This document shows, piece by piece, positions 8,053 through 18,500 of a stretch of DNA of 64,000 nucleotides. Position 1 is the first letter of the stretch. Every line of letters starts with the position of its first letter. Source of the DNA: JAWKTM01 sp041399085 (GTDB lineage Bacteria > Planctomycetota > Planctomycetia > Pirellulales > Pirellulaceae); contig JAWKTM010000034.1 in NCBI GenBank assembly GCA_041399085.1, positions 1 to 64,000 of the forward strand, in the 5' to 3' direction. A program made the translations under genes and the position numbers. Under the pieces are notes generated by a model that saw only the letters and a list, made by a program, of their open reading frames with translations, had not been told where the DNA came from and did no database searches.

Positions 8053-10533
8053 ATGATTCGTACAAGCTTTTCTAGCCGCCGCCACCGCCCGGCGAACTCG
8101 GCCGCTTCACGCTTATCCCTTGCTTTGGCAATCACCGTCGTCTGGCTTTGCTCGCTGCTAGCGTCCGATCGAGCCGCCGCGGCGGACTTGCGTCCCGTGG
8201 CGCCGTTCATCCGCCAACACTGTTTGGACTGTCACGAAGGCGATGCGGCCGAGGCCGGTTTGGATCTCACGCGGTTGGGTACGAAACTCGACGATCAAGC
8301 GGCCTTCGCTAAGTGGGAACGAATCCACGACCGAGTCGCGTCGGGTGAAATGCCGCCGGCCTCGATTGAAGCGCCAGCCAAAGCGGAACGCCAAGCTTTT
8401 CTGGCTTTGTTAGGCGGCGAGCTGACGAAGGCGCATCAGGCGGCCAAAGGCACGGTGCTCCGCCGGCTGAATCGGCGCGAGTACGAAAACACGATGAACG
8501 ATCTGTTCGGCACGAATCTGAAGCTGGCCGAGCGGCTGCCGGAAGATAGCCGCTCGCACGAGTTTGACAATGTCGGCGCGTCGCTTGGCATTTCGATGGT
8601 CCAGTTGCAGCGGTACTTGGAATGTGCCGAGGACGTGTTGGACGAAGCCACGGCGAAGAACGCGGACCCGCCCGAGTCGAAGATCACGCGGGCCAGCTAT
8701 GCCGACACGCGCGGCGCGGAGCAGTGGCTCGGCAAAATTTGGCTTCACCGCGACGACGGGGCGGTCGTGTTCTTTAAGTCGTTTGGGTATCCGTCGGGCA
8801 TGCTGCGCGAAGCCAACGTGGCTCGCGACGGCTGGTACAAAGTTCGCGTGACCGGCTACGCCTATCAATCGGATGCCCCGATCACGTTCGCGATCGGAGC
8901 GACGACATTCGCGCGCGGGGCCGAGATGCCAACGTTCGGCTACTTTTCGATGCCGCCCGGCAAGCCCACAACGGTCGAATTGAAAGCTTGGATCGGCGCG
9001 CGATACATGATCGACATCACTCCGCAAGGATTATTCGATCGCGACAACGAGATTCGCCGCGATGGAATTGCCGGTTACAAGGGGCCGGGCTTGGCGATTC
9101 AGCACGTCGAAATCGAAGGCCCGCTGACGGACGAATTTCCCACTCGTGGACACCGCTTGGTATTCGAAGGGCTGGATCGCCGCGAGATCATGCCTCGCAA
9201 CCCGAACGAACGAAAGCGGCCGAATTATGTCGGCAAGTTTGAGATTGCATCGAGGGACCCGGCTGCCGATGTGACGCCGGTGTTGACGCGGGTGGCTTCG
9301 CGAGCGTTTCGACGGCCCGTGCCAGCCTCGCAAGTCGAAACGTATGTCGAGCTGTTCAAGTCGGAACTGGCTAAAGGATCGACGTTCGAGGAATCGCTAC
9401 GAGCCTCGGTCATGGCAATTTTCTGCTCGCCCGACTTCCTGTATCTGAAAGAGAATCCGGGCCGGCTGGACGATTTCGCACTGGCAACGCGACTGGCCTA
9501 CTTTCTGACGCGGACGGCTCCCGACGACGAATTGTTGGCCGCGGCGGCGGACGGCAAACTCACTTCGGACCGGGCCGTGCTGCTGGCTCAAACACAACGG
9601 CTGCTCGACGATCCGCGGTCGGATCGCTTCGTCACGGACTTAACCGACGCTTGGCTTAACCTGCGAGAGATCGATTTCACGAATCCCGACAGCGCGTTGT
9701 TCCCGGAGTTCGACCGCTATCTCCAGCATTCGATGGTGGACGAGACGCGGGCGTACTTTCGCCAGTTGGTCGCGGACAACCTCGGCGCTCGAAATATCGT
9801 CAAGTCGGACTTCGCGATGTTGAATGATCGGCTGGCCGAACACTACGGGATCGACGGAGTGACCGGACCGGAAATACGCGCCGTGACTTTGCCGCCGGAT
9901 AGCGTGCGCGGCGGTTTCTTGAGTCAAGCGAGCGTGCTGAAGGTTTCGGCCAATGGCACGAACACTTCGCCTGTCGTGCGGGGCGTGTGGGTGATGGAAC
10001 GGATCTTGGGGCAAGCCGCCCCGCCGCCGCCGGCGGGAGTGCCCGGCGTCGAACCGGATATCCGCGGCGCGACGACGCTTCGCGAGTTGCTGGACAAGCA
10101 TCGCAGCCTGGATAGCTGCCGCGGATGTCATCGAGCGATCGATCCGCCGGGGTTCGCATTGGAAAGCTTCAACCCGATCGGCGGCTGGCGCGAACGCTTC
10201 CGCAGCCTTGGCGAAGGCGACCGCGTGGAGACGCTGGTGAATGGCGGCAAGGTACGTTACCGCTTGGGGCCGCCCGTCGACTCCAGCGGTCAGTTGGCCG
10301 ATGGCCGGCCGTTCGCCGACTTCCGCGAGTTCCGCGACCTGCTTGCGAGCGACGAGCGTGGATTGGCCAAGTCGCTGCTGACCAAGCTGTTGACATTCTC
10401 CACCGGCCGGGAGATGGGATTCTCGGATCGCGCCGAAATCGAGCGACTAGTCGACATGGCGGCAAAACGAAACTACGGCGTCCGCGACTTGATCTTGCTG
10501 ACCGTCAACAGCGAGATATTTCGTCACAAATAG
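8053..10533 (+). CDS. Planctomycetal cytochrome with DUF1587/1592/1588/1585-type domains
   Basis: 826 residues from the ATG at 8053. This start places a hydrophobic signal segment (LALAITVVWLCSLLAS) after a basic stretch; a GTG at 7996 is the alternative. The N-terminal planctomycete cytochrome module has CLDCH at 57-61. The rest matches the usual chain of DUF1587, DUF1595, DUF1592, DUF1588 and DUF1585 modules, with a second haem-type motif CRGCH at 689-693 followed by the family signature DPPGFALESF. Exact function is unknown; members are thought to be periplasmic redox proteins in carbohydrate breakdown. The usual partner, a DUF1552 protein, is not next door. The last 10 bp overlap the convergent comEC gene. 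Confidence 0.88.
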   Translation: MIRTSFSSRRHRPANSAASRLSLALAITVVWLCSLLASDRAAAADLRPVAPFIRQHCLDCHEGDAAEAGLDLTRLGTKLDDQAAFAKWERIHDRVASGEMPPASIEAPAKAERQAFLALLGGELTKAHQAAKGTVLRRLNRREYENTMNDLFGTNLKLAERLPEDSRSHEFDNVGASLGISMVQLQRYLECAEDVLDEATAKNADPPESKITRASYADTRGAEQWLGKIWLHRDDGAVVFFKSFGYPSGMLREANVARDGWYKVRVTGYAYQSDAPITFAIGATTFARGAEMPTFGYFSMPPGKPTTVELKAWIGARYMIDITPQGLFDRDNEIRRDGIAGYKGPGLAIQHVEIEGPLTDEFPTRGHRLVFEGLDRREIMPRNPNERKRPNYVGKFEIASRDPAADVTPVLTRVASRAFRRPVPASQVETYVELFKSELAKGSTFEESLRASVMAIFCSPDFLYLKENPGRLDDFALATRLAYFLTRTAPDDELLAAAADGKLTSDRAVLLAQTQRLLDDPRSDRFVTDLTDAWLNLREIDFTNPDSALFPEFDRYLQHSMVDETRAYFRQLVADNLGARNIVKSDFAMLNDRLAEHYGIDGVTGPEIRAVTLPPDSVRGGFLSQASVLKVSANGTNTSPVVRGVWVMERILGQAAPPPPAGVPGVEPDIRGATTLRELLDKHRSLDSCRGCHRAIDPPGFALESFNPIGGWRERFRSLGEGDRVETLVNGGKVRYRLGPPVDSSGQLADGRPFADFREFRDLLASDERGLAKSLLTKLLTFSTGREMGFSDRAEIERLVDMAAKRNYGVRDLILLTVNSEIFRHK

Positions 10534-13109
10534 GCGGGCCGCTGGGCACGCGCCAACGTCTGCCAGCGCGTGCCCGACCAGTGCTCTAACAAGCTGACGC
10601 GCGAGCCATCTCGGCGGGTGCGATACGTGCAACGAATCGCACCGAGTTCATCCGTGTTAAACAGCGAGGCTCCGTGTTGGGCAAACGCCTGACGTAGACG
10701 GGGATCGGTTGGCTCGCCGCCACTTACGACCACCCATTCGGGACGAGCCCAGCTTCCAAAGGAGTCCGGCGAACTACGGATACTTCCATGATGAGGCGCC
10801 ATGACCAATTGAGCGTGAGTCGATGGTTGAGCCAACACGCGTCGCATTCCATCCGCCTCCAAGTCGCCCGGCAATAACATTGTTTGTCCGTCGCGCCGGA
10901 TTCGCAGCACAATACTGTTCGCATTGTCGGTGGAGTGGCTTGTCTCCGAGACGGGATGCAGCACGTCGATCGACATCGCGTTCGACGTTGATTCCCACAG
11001 AATGTCTCCCGCGTCAATTTCCTGAAACAGCGCGCCCTGCTGTTCGACGGCCCGCTCGAATGTCGACAACGCCTCCGACCGCTCCGTGAACATCCAAGGC
11101 GACACACATACTTCCGCGACGGGAACGCGCTGCATCAATCCAGGAAGGATGTTGTAATGATCCGCGTCGGCATGTGAGATGATGGCTCGATCCACATGTT
11201 GAATTCCCATCTCCCACAGTGATTCGGACACGATGCGTTCGCCGGTATCGGGTTGCCCCAATCGACCGCAGTCATACAGCCACACTTGGCCGTCGGGCAA
11301 TTCGATCACTACACAACAACCATGTCCCACCGAAAGAAAGGTGAGCCTCATTTCGTCATGGGTTGCCAGCCGCCACTGTCGCATTGCTGGCGGTGACGTT
11401 GTTAGCCCCACGGCGAGCCAGGCTATTAGCAGCAGACATAATATTGACCCGCGGGGGCGATATTGCGACAACACATACCACGCGCCGAGCAGCAGGTAGG
11501 TGATCACAACCCAGGACAAGGCAGGGCCGGCAGTCCACACATGGCTATACGGAATGTGGCTGGCGAGCACTACGATCGCTTCCAACGCCGCGAAAGAACG
11601 GTCACATATCCAGCCAAACATTTCGGCCAGCGGTGGCGCTACCGGGCCGGACAGCAAGACTCCGAAGCCGGAAAACAGGGCCAACGTGATTGGTATCCAC
11701 ACAATGGGATTCGCGATGATTGCCACCAGGGACACCAAATGAAAACGCTGCGACACGAGTGGCAGGGCAACCAGCCATACAAGCACGCTCGTAAGCCACA
11801 GTCGGAAACTCCAGCCGGCAATCGCGCGTAGTGAGCGCGACCACCAGGGCCTCACCGATTCGATAAGTCGTTCGATCGGGTCTTCCGTCGGCCTAGGCAG
11901 CAGGAGCGGACCGCAGGCGGATAAGGTTGCCACGGCGAGAAACGAGAGTTGAGCTCCCGTTTGGAACAGCGAATCGGGATTGAGGGCCAGCACCAACAGA
12001 CCCGCAGCGGCCAAGGTGTTGAATCCCAGCGTGGGGCGACCGAGGCAACGGCCGACGCAAATAACGCCGACTAACACGGCGGCGCGCATCACTGGCGGGC
12101 GAGCGTCGGTAAGCAGCGCGTAGGCCAGCACCAACCCCGCGGCCGCCATCCACGCAATACGGCGATGACGCAGGAAGAATCTGGCCGCGAACATTAGTCC
12201 CATAGCCAAAATCCCCACGTGCAATCCCGAAATCGCCAGCAGATGGATCGTTCCAGCTTGCATGAACGATTCCGTGCGATCGCGATCGACTTGTTCGCGA
12301 AGCCCTAATAACACAGCGGCCGCCAATCCGGCTTGCGTGCGACCCAGATAACGCCACAGCATGGAATTCCCACCAGCCCGCACCGCTTGTAGCCATCGCC
12401 AGGGAGACCAGGGACTGCCACGTTGGACTACTTGCACGGCGTCGGCCGATGTGGCGCGCAGCAAGAACAATCGCCGCTGCCCACGGTGAAATTTCGCTTC
12501 ATCGAATTCGCCGGGATTATGGGAACGAGATGGACGCCGCGCAAAGCCGGCAATGCGAAGTCGGTCGCCCGCTTGAATATCCAACGACGCGGCGTCCACG
12601 ATCAGGCGAGTGCGTCCCGAACAACTTTGCCACTCGTCTTCTTGGCGAACGGCCGTCACGCGCAGGTCGACCGAGCATCGTTCTTCCGACTCGCGTGTCG
12701 CCAGCGGGTTCGGCGGTGGCGCGGGCAGCAATCGAGGCCCACTCAACGCGACGCCTTCGATCATCGCCGGTTGGGAGTGCTCGCTGAGAGACCAAGCCAA
12801 GTCGTCCTTAGGAAACCAGCGCCAACAAAGGTGATGCCAAGTCGCCGCCACCGATAACGCCACACATAGCAGCAGGAGACTGTTATAGAGTTCGCTATTA
12901 TCAATCGTGTTATGATGGGATCGCGTATGGTTCCACCACCATACAAGCAAGCTGATGGCCGCCATAAATTGCCATAAGAAGAGTGGTGGCGTGAGAAACC
13001 GATCCACCAGCATTCCCGCCGCCGCGGCGCCAAGAACGACGACCAAAGGCTGATAAAGCGGTCTCGCTGCTACGGGTGACTCGGTATGTTCCGCTAGCAC
13101 TTGGCTCAT
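10524..13109 (-). CDS. comEC: ComEC/Rec2-family DNA uptake channel
   Basis: 861 residues with several N-terminal transmembrane helices, a soluble OB-like region carrying DRLRIAGFAR, the polytopic competence domain (LLALSGLHVGILAM-type motif, seen here as HLLAISGLHVGILAMG) and a C-terminal metallo-beta-lactamase-like domain with HADADH at 646-651 and DCG motifs. ComEC forms the inner-membrane channel for single-stranded DNA in natural transformation, and its C-terminal domain may degrade the other strand. No other competence gene lies in the window. It converges on, and overlaps by 10 bp, the upstream cytochrome gene. The ATG at 13109 lacks a clear Shine-Dalgarno, which is common in planctomycetes. 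Confidence 0.92.
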   Translation of the reverse strand: MSQVLAEHTESPVAARPLYQPLVVVLGAAAAGMLVDRFLTPPLFLWQFMAAISLLVWWWNHTRSHHNTIDNSELYNSLLLLCVALSVAATWHHLCWRWFPKDDLAWSLSEHSQPAMIEGVALSGPRLLPAPPPNPLATRESEERCSVDLRVTAVRQEDEWQSCSGRTRLIVDAASLDIQAGDRLRIAGFARRPSRSHNPGEFDEAKFHRGQRRLFLLRATSADAVQVVQRGSPWSPWRWLQAVRAGGNSMLWRYLGRTQAGLAAAVLLGLREQVDRDRTESFMQAGTIHLLAISGLHVGILAMGLMFAARFFLRHRRIAWMAAAGLVLAYALLTDARPPVMRAAVLVGVICVGRCLGRPTLGFNTLAAAGLLVLALNPDSLFQTGAQLSFLAVATLSACGPLLLPRPTEDPIERLIESVRPWWSRSLRAIAGWSFRLWLTSVLVWLVALPLVSQRFHLVSLVAIIANPIVWIPITLALFSGFGVLLSGPVAPPLAEMFGWICDRSFAALEAIVVLASHIPYSHVWTAGPALSWVVITYLLLGAWYVLSQYRPRGSILCLLLIAWLAVGLTTSPPAMRQWRLATHDEMRLTFLSVGHGCCVVIELPDGQVWLYDCGRLGQPDTGERIVSESLWEMGIQHVDRAIISHADADHYNILPGLMQRVPVAEVCVSPWMFTERSEALSTFERAVEQQGALFQEIDAGDILWESTSNAMSIDVLHPVSETSHSTDNANSIVLRIRRDGQTMLLPGDLEADGMRRVLAQPSTHAQLVMAPHHGSIRSSPDSFGSWARPEWVVVSGGEPTDPRLRQAFAQHGASLFNTDELGAIRCTYRTRRDGSRVSLLEHWSGTRWQTLARAQRPAYL

Positions 13110-13500
13110 GACAATTTGTTCCCGGCGAAGCTACGATCTACCCTTCCATCGGGCATCAATTAGTTGAACGCCCCCCATGTCGCCAGTCAAGGGAGCCGGG
13201 AATCGCGGGCAAAAAGAATGTATTGATGTGCCTTCATCCGTTGCGTCGTGGGAAGAATTGGAATTTTGTGAGTAGGTCGATCTTTGTCTTTGACAATCGG
13301 ATTTGAGTCCGATACATTCACGGCTGAATTTAAGCGCGGACCTGGGGGCTGGTGCTTGGCACAAGCGGCATTTGCAAATCGTACGGGCGAGTTCTCGCCG
13401 GTTTTTTGCCTCGCTTTCGCTGAAGTAACTCGCTACCGCGCAATTCGCTCTTTTCCTACGGCGGTTTCGGCCGCCATTCATTCTGGCGGGAAGTTCAACG
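13110..13500. other. Divergent intergenic region between comEC and the Calx-beta surface protein
   Basis: 391 bases between divergent genes. It holds a strong sigma-70-type promoter candidate reading rightward (13290-13318, listed separately), leaving a 5' leader of about 175 nt before ATG 13501. I see no RNA gene or other conserved element. Confidence 0.5.
13290..13318 (+). promoter_or_regulatory. Sigma-70-like promoter with an inverted repeat in the spacer
   Basis: TTGACA (13290-13295), a 17-nt spacer, then TACATT (13313-13318): perfect -35, near-perfect -10 and ideal spacing. The spacer and first -10 base form an inverted repeat, ATCGGA (13296-13301) and TCCGAT (13308-13313), around TTTGAG. 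A protein bound there would sit between the promoter elements, so it may be an operator. It would drive the secreted protein starting at 13501. Confidence 0.5.
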
Positions 13501-15468
13501 ATGCGCAAGCAAAACCAAGCGGGCCGAAAGTCTCGGACAGCAGGTCGACAACAGGCACTTTCTCAACGGGCGCGTCGCCGCACGATATTCGAACCGCTCG
13601 AAGATCGGCGGATGTTGGCGAGCGACGCGTTACAGTTAGCCTACGCGCCGGGCACAACGAACGAATACATCGCGGCGAATCCCGATGCGATCGCTCCCGC
13701 AAGCGAGGCGGATTTCCATAGCGACGACGATCACGTTCACGCGCACGTTGTGTTCGCGCCGGATACGCCGCAGGAGTACGTGGATTCGATTGAAGATCAC
13801 GTGGGCCACGAATCCGAGGGCGATCCGAGCGTTGCTTCGCCGTTCACGCTCAGCGGACGCTGGAGCACAACGGCTTCCAGCGGCGGCGGTTGGGGACAAG
13901 GCGATCCGATTACGCTGACCTGGAGCATCGTGCCGGATGGCACAGCGATTCCCGCACTCGGCGGGATCAGTGGCGAATCCGCCGATCCAAGCAACTTGGT
14001 ATCCTATCTCGGCTCGATTTACGGCGTGACGACGGCCAACAGCGACTACACGGACGAGCCTTGGTTCACTCACTTTGCCAGCGTTTTTGATCGCTGGAGC
14101 GAGGTGACGGGGATCACTTACGTTTACGAGCCGAACGATGACGGAGCGGCATTTACCAACATCAGCAGCAGCGCGCCAGGCGTAGTGAACGTACGCGGCG
14201 ACGTGCGTATTGGTGGGCATCGCATCGACGGAAACTCCGGCGTTCTCGCCTACAACTTCTACCCCAATCATGGCGACATGGTGATCGACACGGCGGACAA
14301 CTTTTATGCGACGACCGGCGGCAACTCGATTCGTCTGCGAGACGTTCTGGCTCACGAAGCAGGTCACGGAATCGGTTTGGCGCACGTCGAATCCAACAAT
14401 GCTGGCTTTCTGATGGAGCCGTTCATCAATACGTCGTTCGATGGGCCGCAATTCGACGATATCTTGGGGGCTCAGCGGCATTACGGCGACGCCTACGAGA
14501 AGACTTTAAATAACACGGTCGCCGGGGCCACGCCGCTGGGCGCGGTCGCGTCTGGTTCGACGGTCACGATTGGCAGCAACGGCACGACCACGGCTGTCTC
14601 GCCGAGCGCCAATGATTTCGTCAGCATCGACGATGAACAGGATGTGGACGTCTTCAGCTTTAGCGTCGCTTCGGCTTCGACCGTGGATCTGACGCTGACG
14701 CCAATCGGACCGACCTACAACCAAGGTCCGCAGGGCGGCACGCAGACAAGTTTCAACGCGGCCGCGCAAGGCAACTTGAATCTGGAACTACTCGACAGCA
14801 ACGGTACGACCGTGTTGGCATTGGCGAATGTCAATGGAGTCGGCTCGCCCGAGGCAATTACCAATGCCAGTCTACCGGCGGCCGGAACTTACTACGCCCG
14901 CGTAACGGGAACAACCACCAATGCGGTGCAGATGTATCGGCTGGATGTCACCAATCAGACGGCGATCGTTCCCGAACTGTCGGTAAACGATGTGACGGTC
15001 GACGAGGACGCCGGGACGATGACCTTCACCGTGCAGTTGAGCGCGACGGTCGGCTCAAATGTGACGTTCGACTACGCCACCAGCGACGCGTCGGCTTTGG
15101 CCGGCAGCGACTACACGGCGGCGAGCGGTTCGGCCACGATTTCGTCCGGTTCTTTGAGCGTGCCGATCACGGTCAGCATTTTGGACGACGCGGTCAGCGA
15201 GCCGACCGAGACGTTTCAATTGACGTTATCGAACGTTGTTGGCGTAGCGGTCGCGGATGGCGTCGCAATTGGAACGATCAACGACGACGACGCTCCGGCT
15301 CTGACGCTCACAATCGCCGCCGGCTCGATTTCGGAAGCCGCCGGTGCCGGCGCTACGACGGCCACGGTCACTCGCAACACCGGCACATCGGGTCCGTTGA
15401 CGGTGAATTTGTCGAGCAGCGATACGAAAGCGAAGCGACCTCGCCTGCTTCGGTGGTCATTCAGATGA
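13501..15468 (+). CDS. Secreted matrixin-like metalloprotease and Calx-beta protein, 5' part
   Basis: First 655 residues of a large surface protein. It opens with a basic stretch and the LEPR-XLL motif FEPLEDRRML (about 32-41), typical of planctomycete exported giants. A metzincin-like zinc site HEAGHGIGLAH lies at 285-295, with a matrixin-like fold around it. Next come a pre-peptidase C-terminal-like beta domain (about 375-495) and Calx-beta modules ending in DDD. The frame closes at TGA 15466 only because of a cluster of small indels starting near 15427; the same frame reopens by about 15535 and runs to 20730. This and the next entry are therefore almost certainly one gene. Its likely role is a calcium-dependent surface or secreted protease/adhesin. 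Confidence 0.85.
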   Translation: MRKQNQAGRKSRTAGRQQALSQRARRRTIFEPLEDRRMLASDALQLAYAPGTTNEYIAANPDAIAPASEADFHSDDDHVHAHVVFAPDTPQEYVDSIEDHVGHESEGDPSVASPFTLSGRWSTTASSGGGWGQGDPITLTWSIVPDGTAIPALGGISGESADPSNLVSYLGSIYGVTTANSDYTDEPWFTHFASVFDRWSEVTGITYVYEPNDDGAAFTNISSSAPGVVNVRGDVRIGGHRIDGNSGVLAYNFYPNHGDMVIDTADNFYATTGGNSIRLRDVLAHEAGHGIGLAHVESNNAGFLMEPFINTSFDGPQFDDILGAQRHYGDAYEKTLNNTVAGATPLGAVASGSTVTIGSNGTTTAVSPSANDFVSIDDEQDVDVFSFSVASASTVDLTLTPIGPTYNQGPQGGTQTSFNAAAQGNLNLELLDSNGTTVLALANVNGVGSPEAITNASLPAAGTYYARVTGTTTNAVQMYRLDVTNQTAIVPELSVNDVTVDEDAGTMTFTVQLSATVGSNVTFDYATSDASALAGSDYTAASGSATISSGSLSVPITVSILDDAVSEPTETFQLTLSNVVGVAVADGVAIGTINDDDAPALTLTIAAGSISEAAGAGATTATVTRNTGTSGPLTVNLSSSDTKAKRPRLLRWSFR

Positions 15469-15535
15469 AGCGCCAGCTTCGGGTTACGCCCGACATTGAC
15501 GCCAGGATGACTTTATCGCCGATGGCACTCGATTG
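15427..15535 (+). other. Indel cluster interrupting the Calx-beta gene
   Basis: Conceptual reading of the Calx-beta pattern (DTSEAT, PASVVI, then VDD/EDD, DGT, TVTISAS) needs about two extra bases near 15427, about three missing between 15462 and 15485, one missing near 15513 and one near 15533. The net is a multiple of three, and frame 1 is open on both sides. Several compensating single-base changes within 110 bp suggest a local sequence-quality fault rather than gene decay. Confidence 0.6.
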
Positions 15536-15582
15536 TCACGATTTCGGCTTCCGCCACGGGGCACGCCGGGGCCAGCGACACG

Positions 15583-18500
15583 GTGGACGTGACAGACAAC
15601 GATGTGGCGGGCGTCGTCGTCACGCCGACATCGGGTTTGCAAACGAGCGAATCGGGCGGCACGGCCACGTTCACGGTGGTGCTGACTTCACAGCCGCAAC
15701 CCGACGTGTTGATCCGCATGGTCAGCAGCGATGTTAGCGAAGGAACGTTGAGCGCCAGCTCGCTGACGTTCAATGCCTCGAATTGGAACATCCCGCAAAC
15801 CGTGACCGTCACGGGCGTGGACGATCCGATTGTGGACGGCGATATCGCGTACACGGCGATTTTGTCGAATGTCGTCAGCAACGACTTGGATTACAGCGGC
15901 TTGAATCCGGCCGACGTTTCGTTGACGAATCTGGACAACGATACGGCGGCGTTGACGTTGTCGATCGCGGCCGCGTCGATTTCGGAAGCCAACGGAGCGG
16001 CGGCGACGACGGCCACGATCACACGCAACACGCCAACCACGAGCTCGCTGATCGTGACGCTAACCAACAGCGACAGCAGCGAAATCTCCGTGCCGGCCTC
16101 GGTGGTTATTCCCAATGGGCAAAGCTCGGTGACGTTCAATCTCGACGCCGTGGACGATCTGTTGGCCGATGGAACCAAGACGGTGACTCTGACTGCTTCG
16201 GCCGCCGGGCATGCTTCCGCCAGCGACACAGTGGACGTAACCGACAATGAAGTTGCGGCGCTGACCTTAGTGATCAATCCGTCGACCGTTTCCGAAACAG
16301 CCGGCGCGGCGGCGGCCACCGGTGTGGTGACTCGCAATACCGAGGACGTCAGCCAACCGCTGGTGGTGACGCTTTCTAGCAGCGACACGAGCGAAGCCAC
16401 GTCGGCCGCGAGCGTAACGATACTTGCCGGGCAAACTTCGGCATCATTCGCGATCGACGCCGTGGACGACTTGTTGGACGATGGCTCGAAGGACGTCACA
16501 TTCACGGCCGAAGCCAGCGGTTTCGATTCCGGTTCGGACAATCTTCAAGTGACGGACAATGAAGTTCCCACGCTGAGTGTTTCGATTCAAGCCGCTTCGA
16601 TCGTTGAATCGGCTGGCTCGGCGGCGACGACCGTTACGATCAGCCGCAACAGCGAGAACATTTCGAGCCCGCTGATCGTGACGTTGACCAGTGACGACAC
16701 GTCCGAAGCTACGATCGTCGGTTCGGCGACGATCCCGTCCGGCGCGAGTTCCGTCACGGTCGACCTCGACGCCGTGGATGATGCGATCGTGGACGGCGAT
16801 CAAACGGTTACGATCACCGCTTCCCAAGCGAACTTTACCTCGGGTAGCGATACGTTGATCGTGCAAGACGACGACGTGAAGACGTTGACGCTGACCGTTT
16901 CGCCAGCGACGTTCTCGGAAGCGGCTGGCTCGAACGCGGCTCTCGGCACGGTCACTCGAAACGATGGCGACCTGAGCAGCTCGCTGCTCGTGATGCTGAC
17001 TAGCAGCGACACGAGCGAGGCGACCGTGCCGGCGACGGTGACGATCGACGCCGGTCAATCGTCGGCGACGTTCGCAATCGCGGCGGTCGATGATTTGATG
17101 GTCGACGGGACACAGCAAGTCACGTTCACCGCTTCGGCTGGTTTGACAGCGCCGTCGCACGTTTCGGGCACGTTCACGGTCGACGTGACGGACAACGATG
17201 GCCCGGCTCTGACGCTGGTTATCAACTCGGCGTCGATCGGCGAAGCGGACGGCGCGGGCGCCACGACCGCCACGATCAGCCGCAACAGCAACACGGTGAG
17301 CGCGCTAACCGTGACGTTGACAAGCGGCGACACGTCCGAAGCTGCCGTGCCCGCGACCGTCGATATTTCGGCCGGCCAGAGTTCGGTCACATTCGCGATC
17401 GATGCGATCGACGACTTTATCGTCGACGGCACGCAAACCGTCACGATCCTGGCTGAAGCTGCCGGTCACACCAGCGACAGCGGCTCGCTGGACGTCACCG
17501 ACAACGACGTGGCGGGAATCGTCGTTTCACCGACAACTGGATTGATCACGACCGAAGCTGGCGGCACGGCGAACTTCACGGTCGTGCTCACTTCGCAACC
17601 AGCGGACGATGTGACGATCAGCTTGTCGGTCGACGATCCGAGCGAAGCGGCGCTGAGCACCGGGTCGCTCACGTTCACGGCAGCCAATTGGAACACCGCG
17701 CAAACGGTCACCGTCACGGGGCAGGACGATGCGATCGTGGACGGCGACATGCCTTTCGTGGTGAACTTGAACGCGGCGGTCAGCAACGACGGCGACTACA
17801 ACGGCATCGATCCGGATGACGTGGCGGGAACGAATCAAGACAACGATACGCCGACGCTGATCGTCACACTGGCCACCGACACGATTTCGGAGACTGGCCC
17901 CGGCAGCACGACGATTGGCACCGTCACTCGCAACACGGATACTTCCGTGGCGTTGACGGTCAATCTCTTCCGCAGCGACGGCAGCGAAGCCAGCGTGCCC
18001 GCCACGGTCGAGATTCCGATCGGCGCTGCGTCCGCAACATTTATCGTTACGGCCGTCGATGATTTGATTGTCGATGGCACGCGCGACGTGATCGTCGGCG
18101 CTTCCTTGCTGGGATACGACGGCGTCGCTTCGTTGTTGCATGTGACCGACGATGACTTGCCTGGATTCACGATCACGCCCACCGACGGCAACACGACGGT
18201 CAACGAATCCGGATCGGCCGACACGTTCGACGTCGTGCTGTGGGCCGCGCCGATCGACGACGTGGTGCTCAACATCTCCAGCGGCGATGTGGGCGAGGCG
18301 ACCGTCGGTCCAACCACGCTCACCTTTAATTCGACCAACTGGAACGTGCCGCAAACGGTCACGGTCACCGGCATCGACGATCCGGTGGACGATGGCGATC
18401 AGCTCACGTCCATCACCGTTGCGGTCAATACGGGTCTAACCGACGACGCCTGGGACGGCTTGGCGGCGCAGTCGGTCAATGTCACCACCGTCGACGACGA

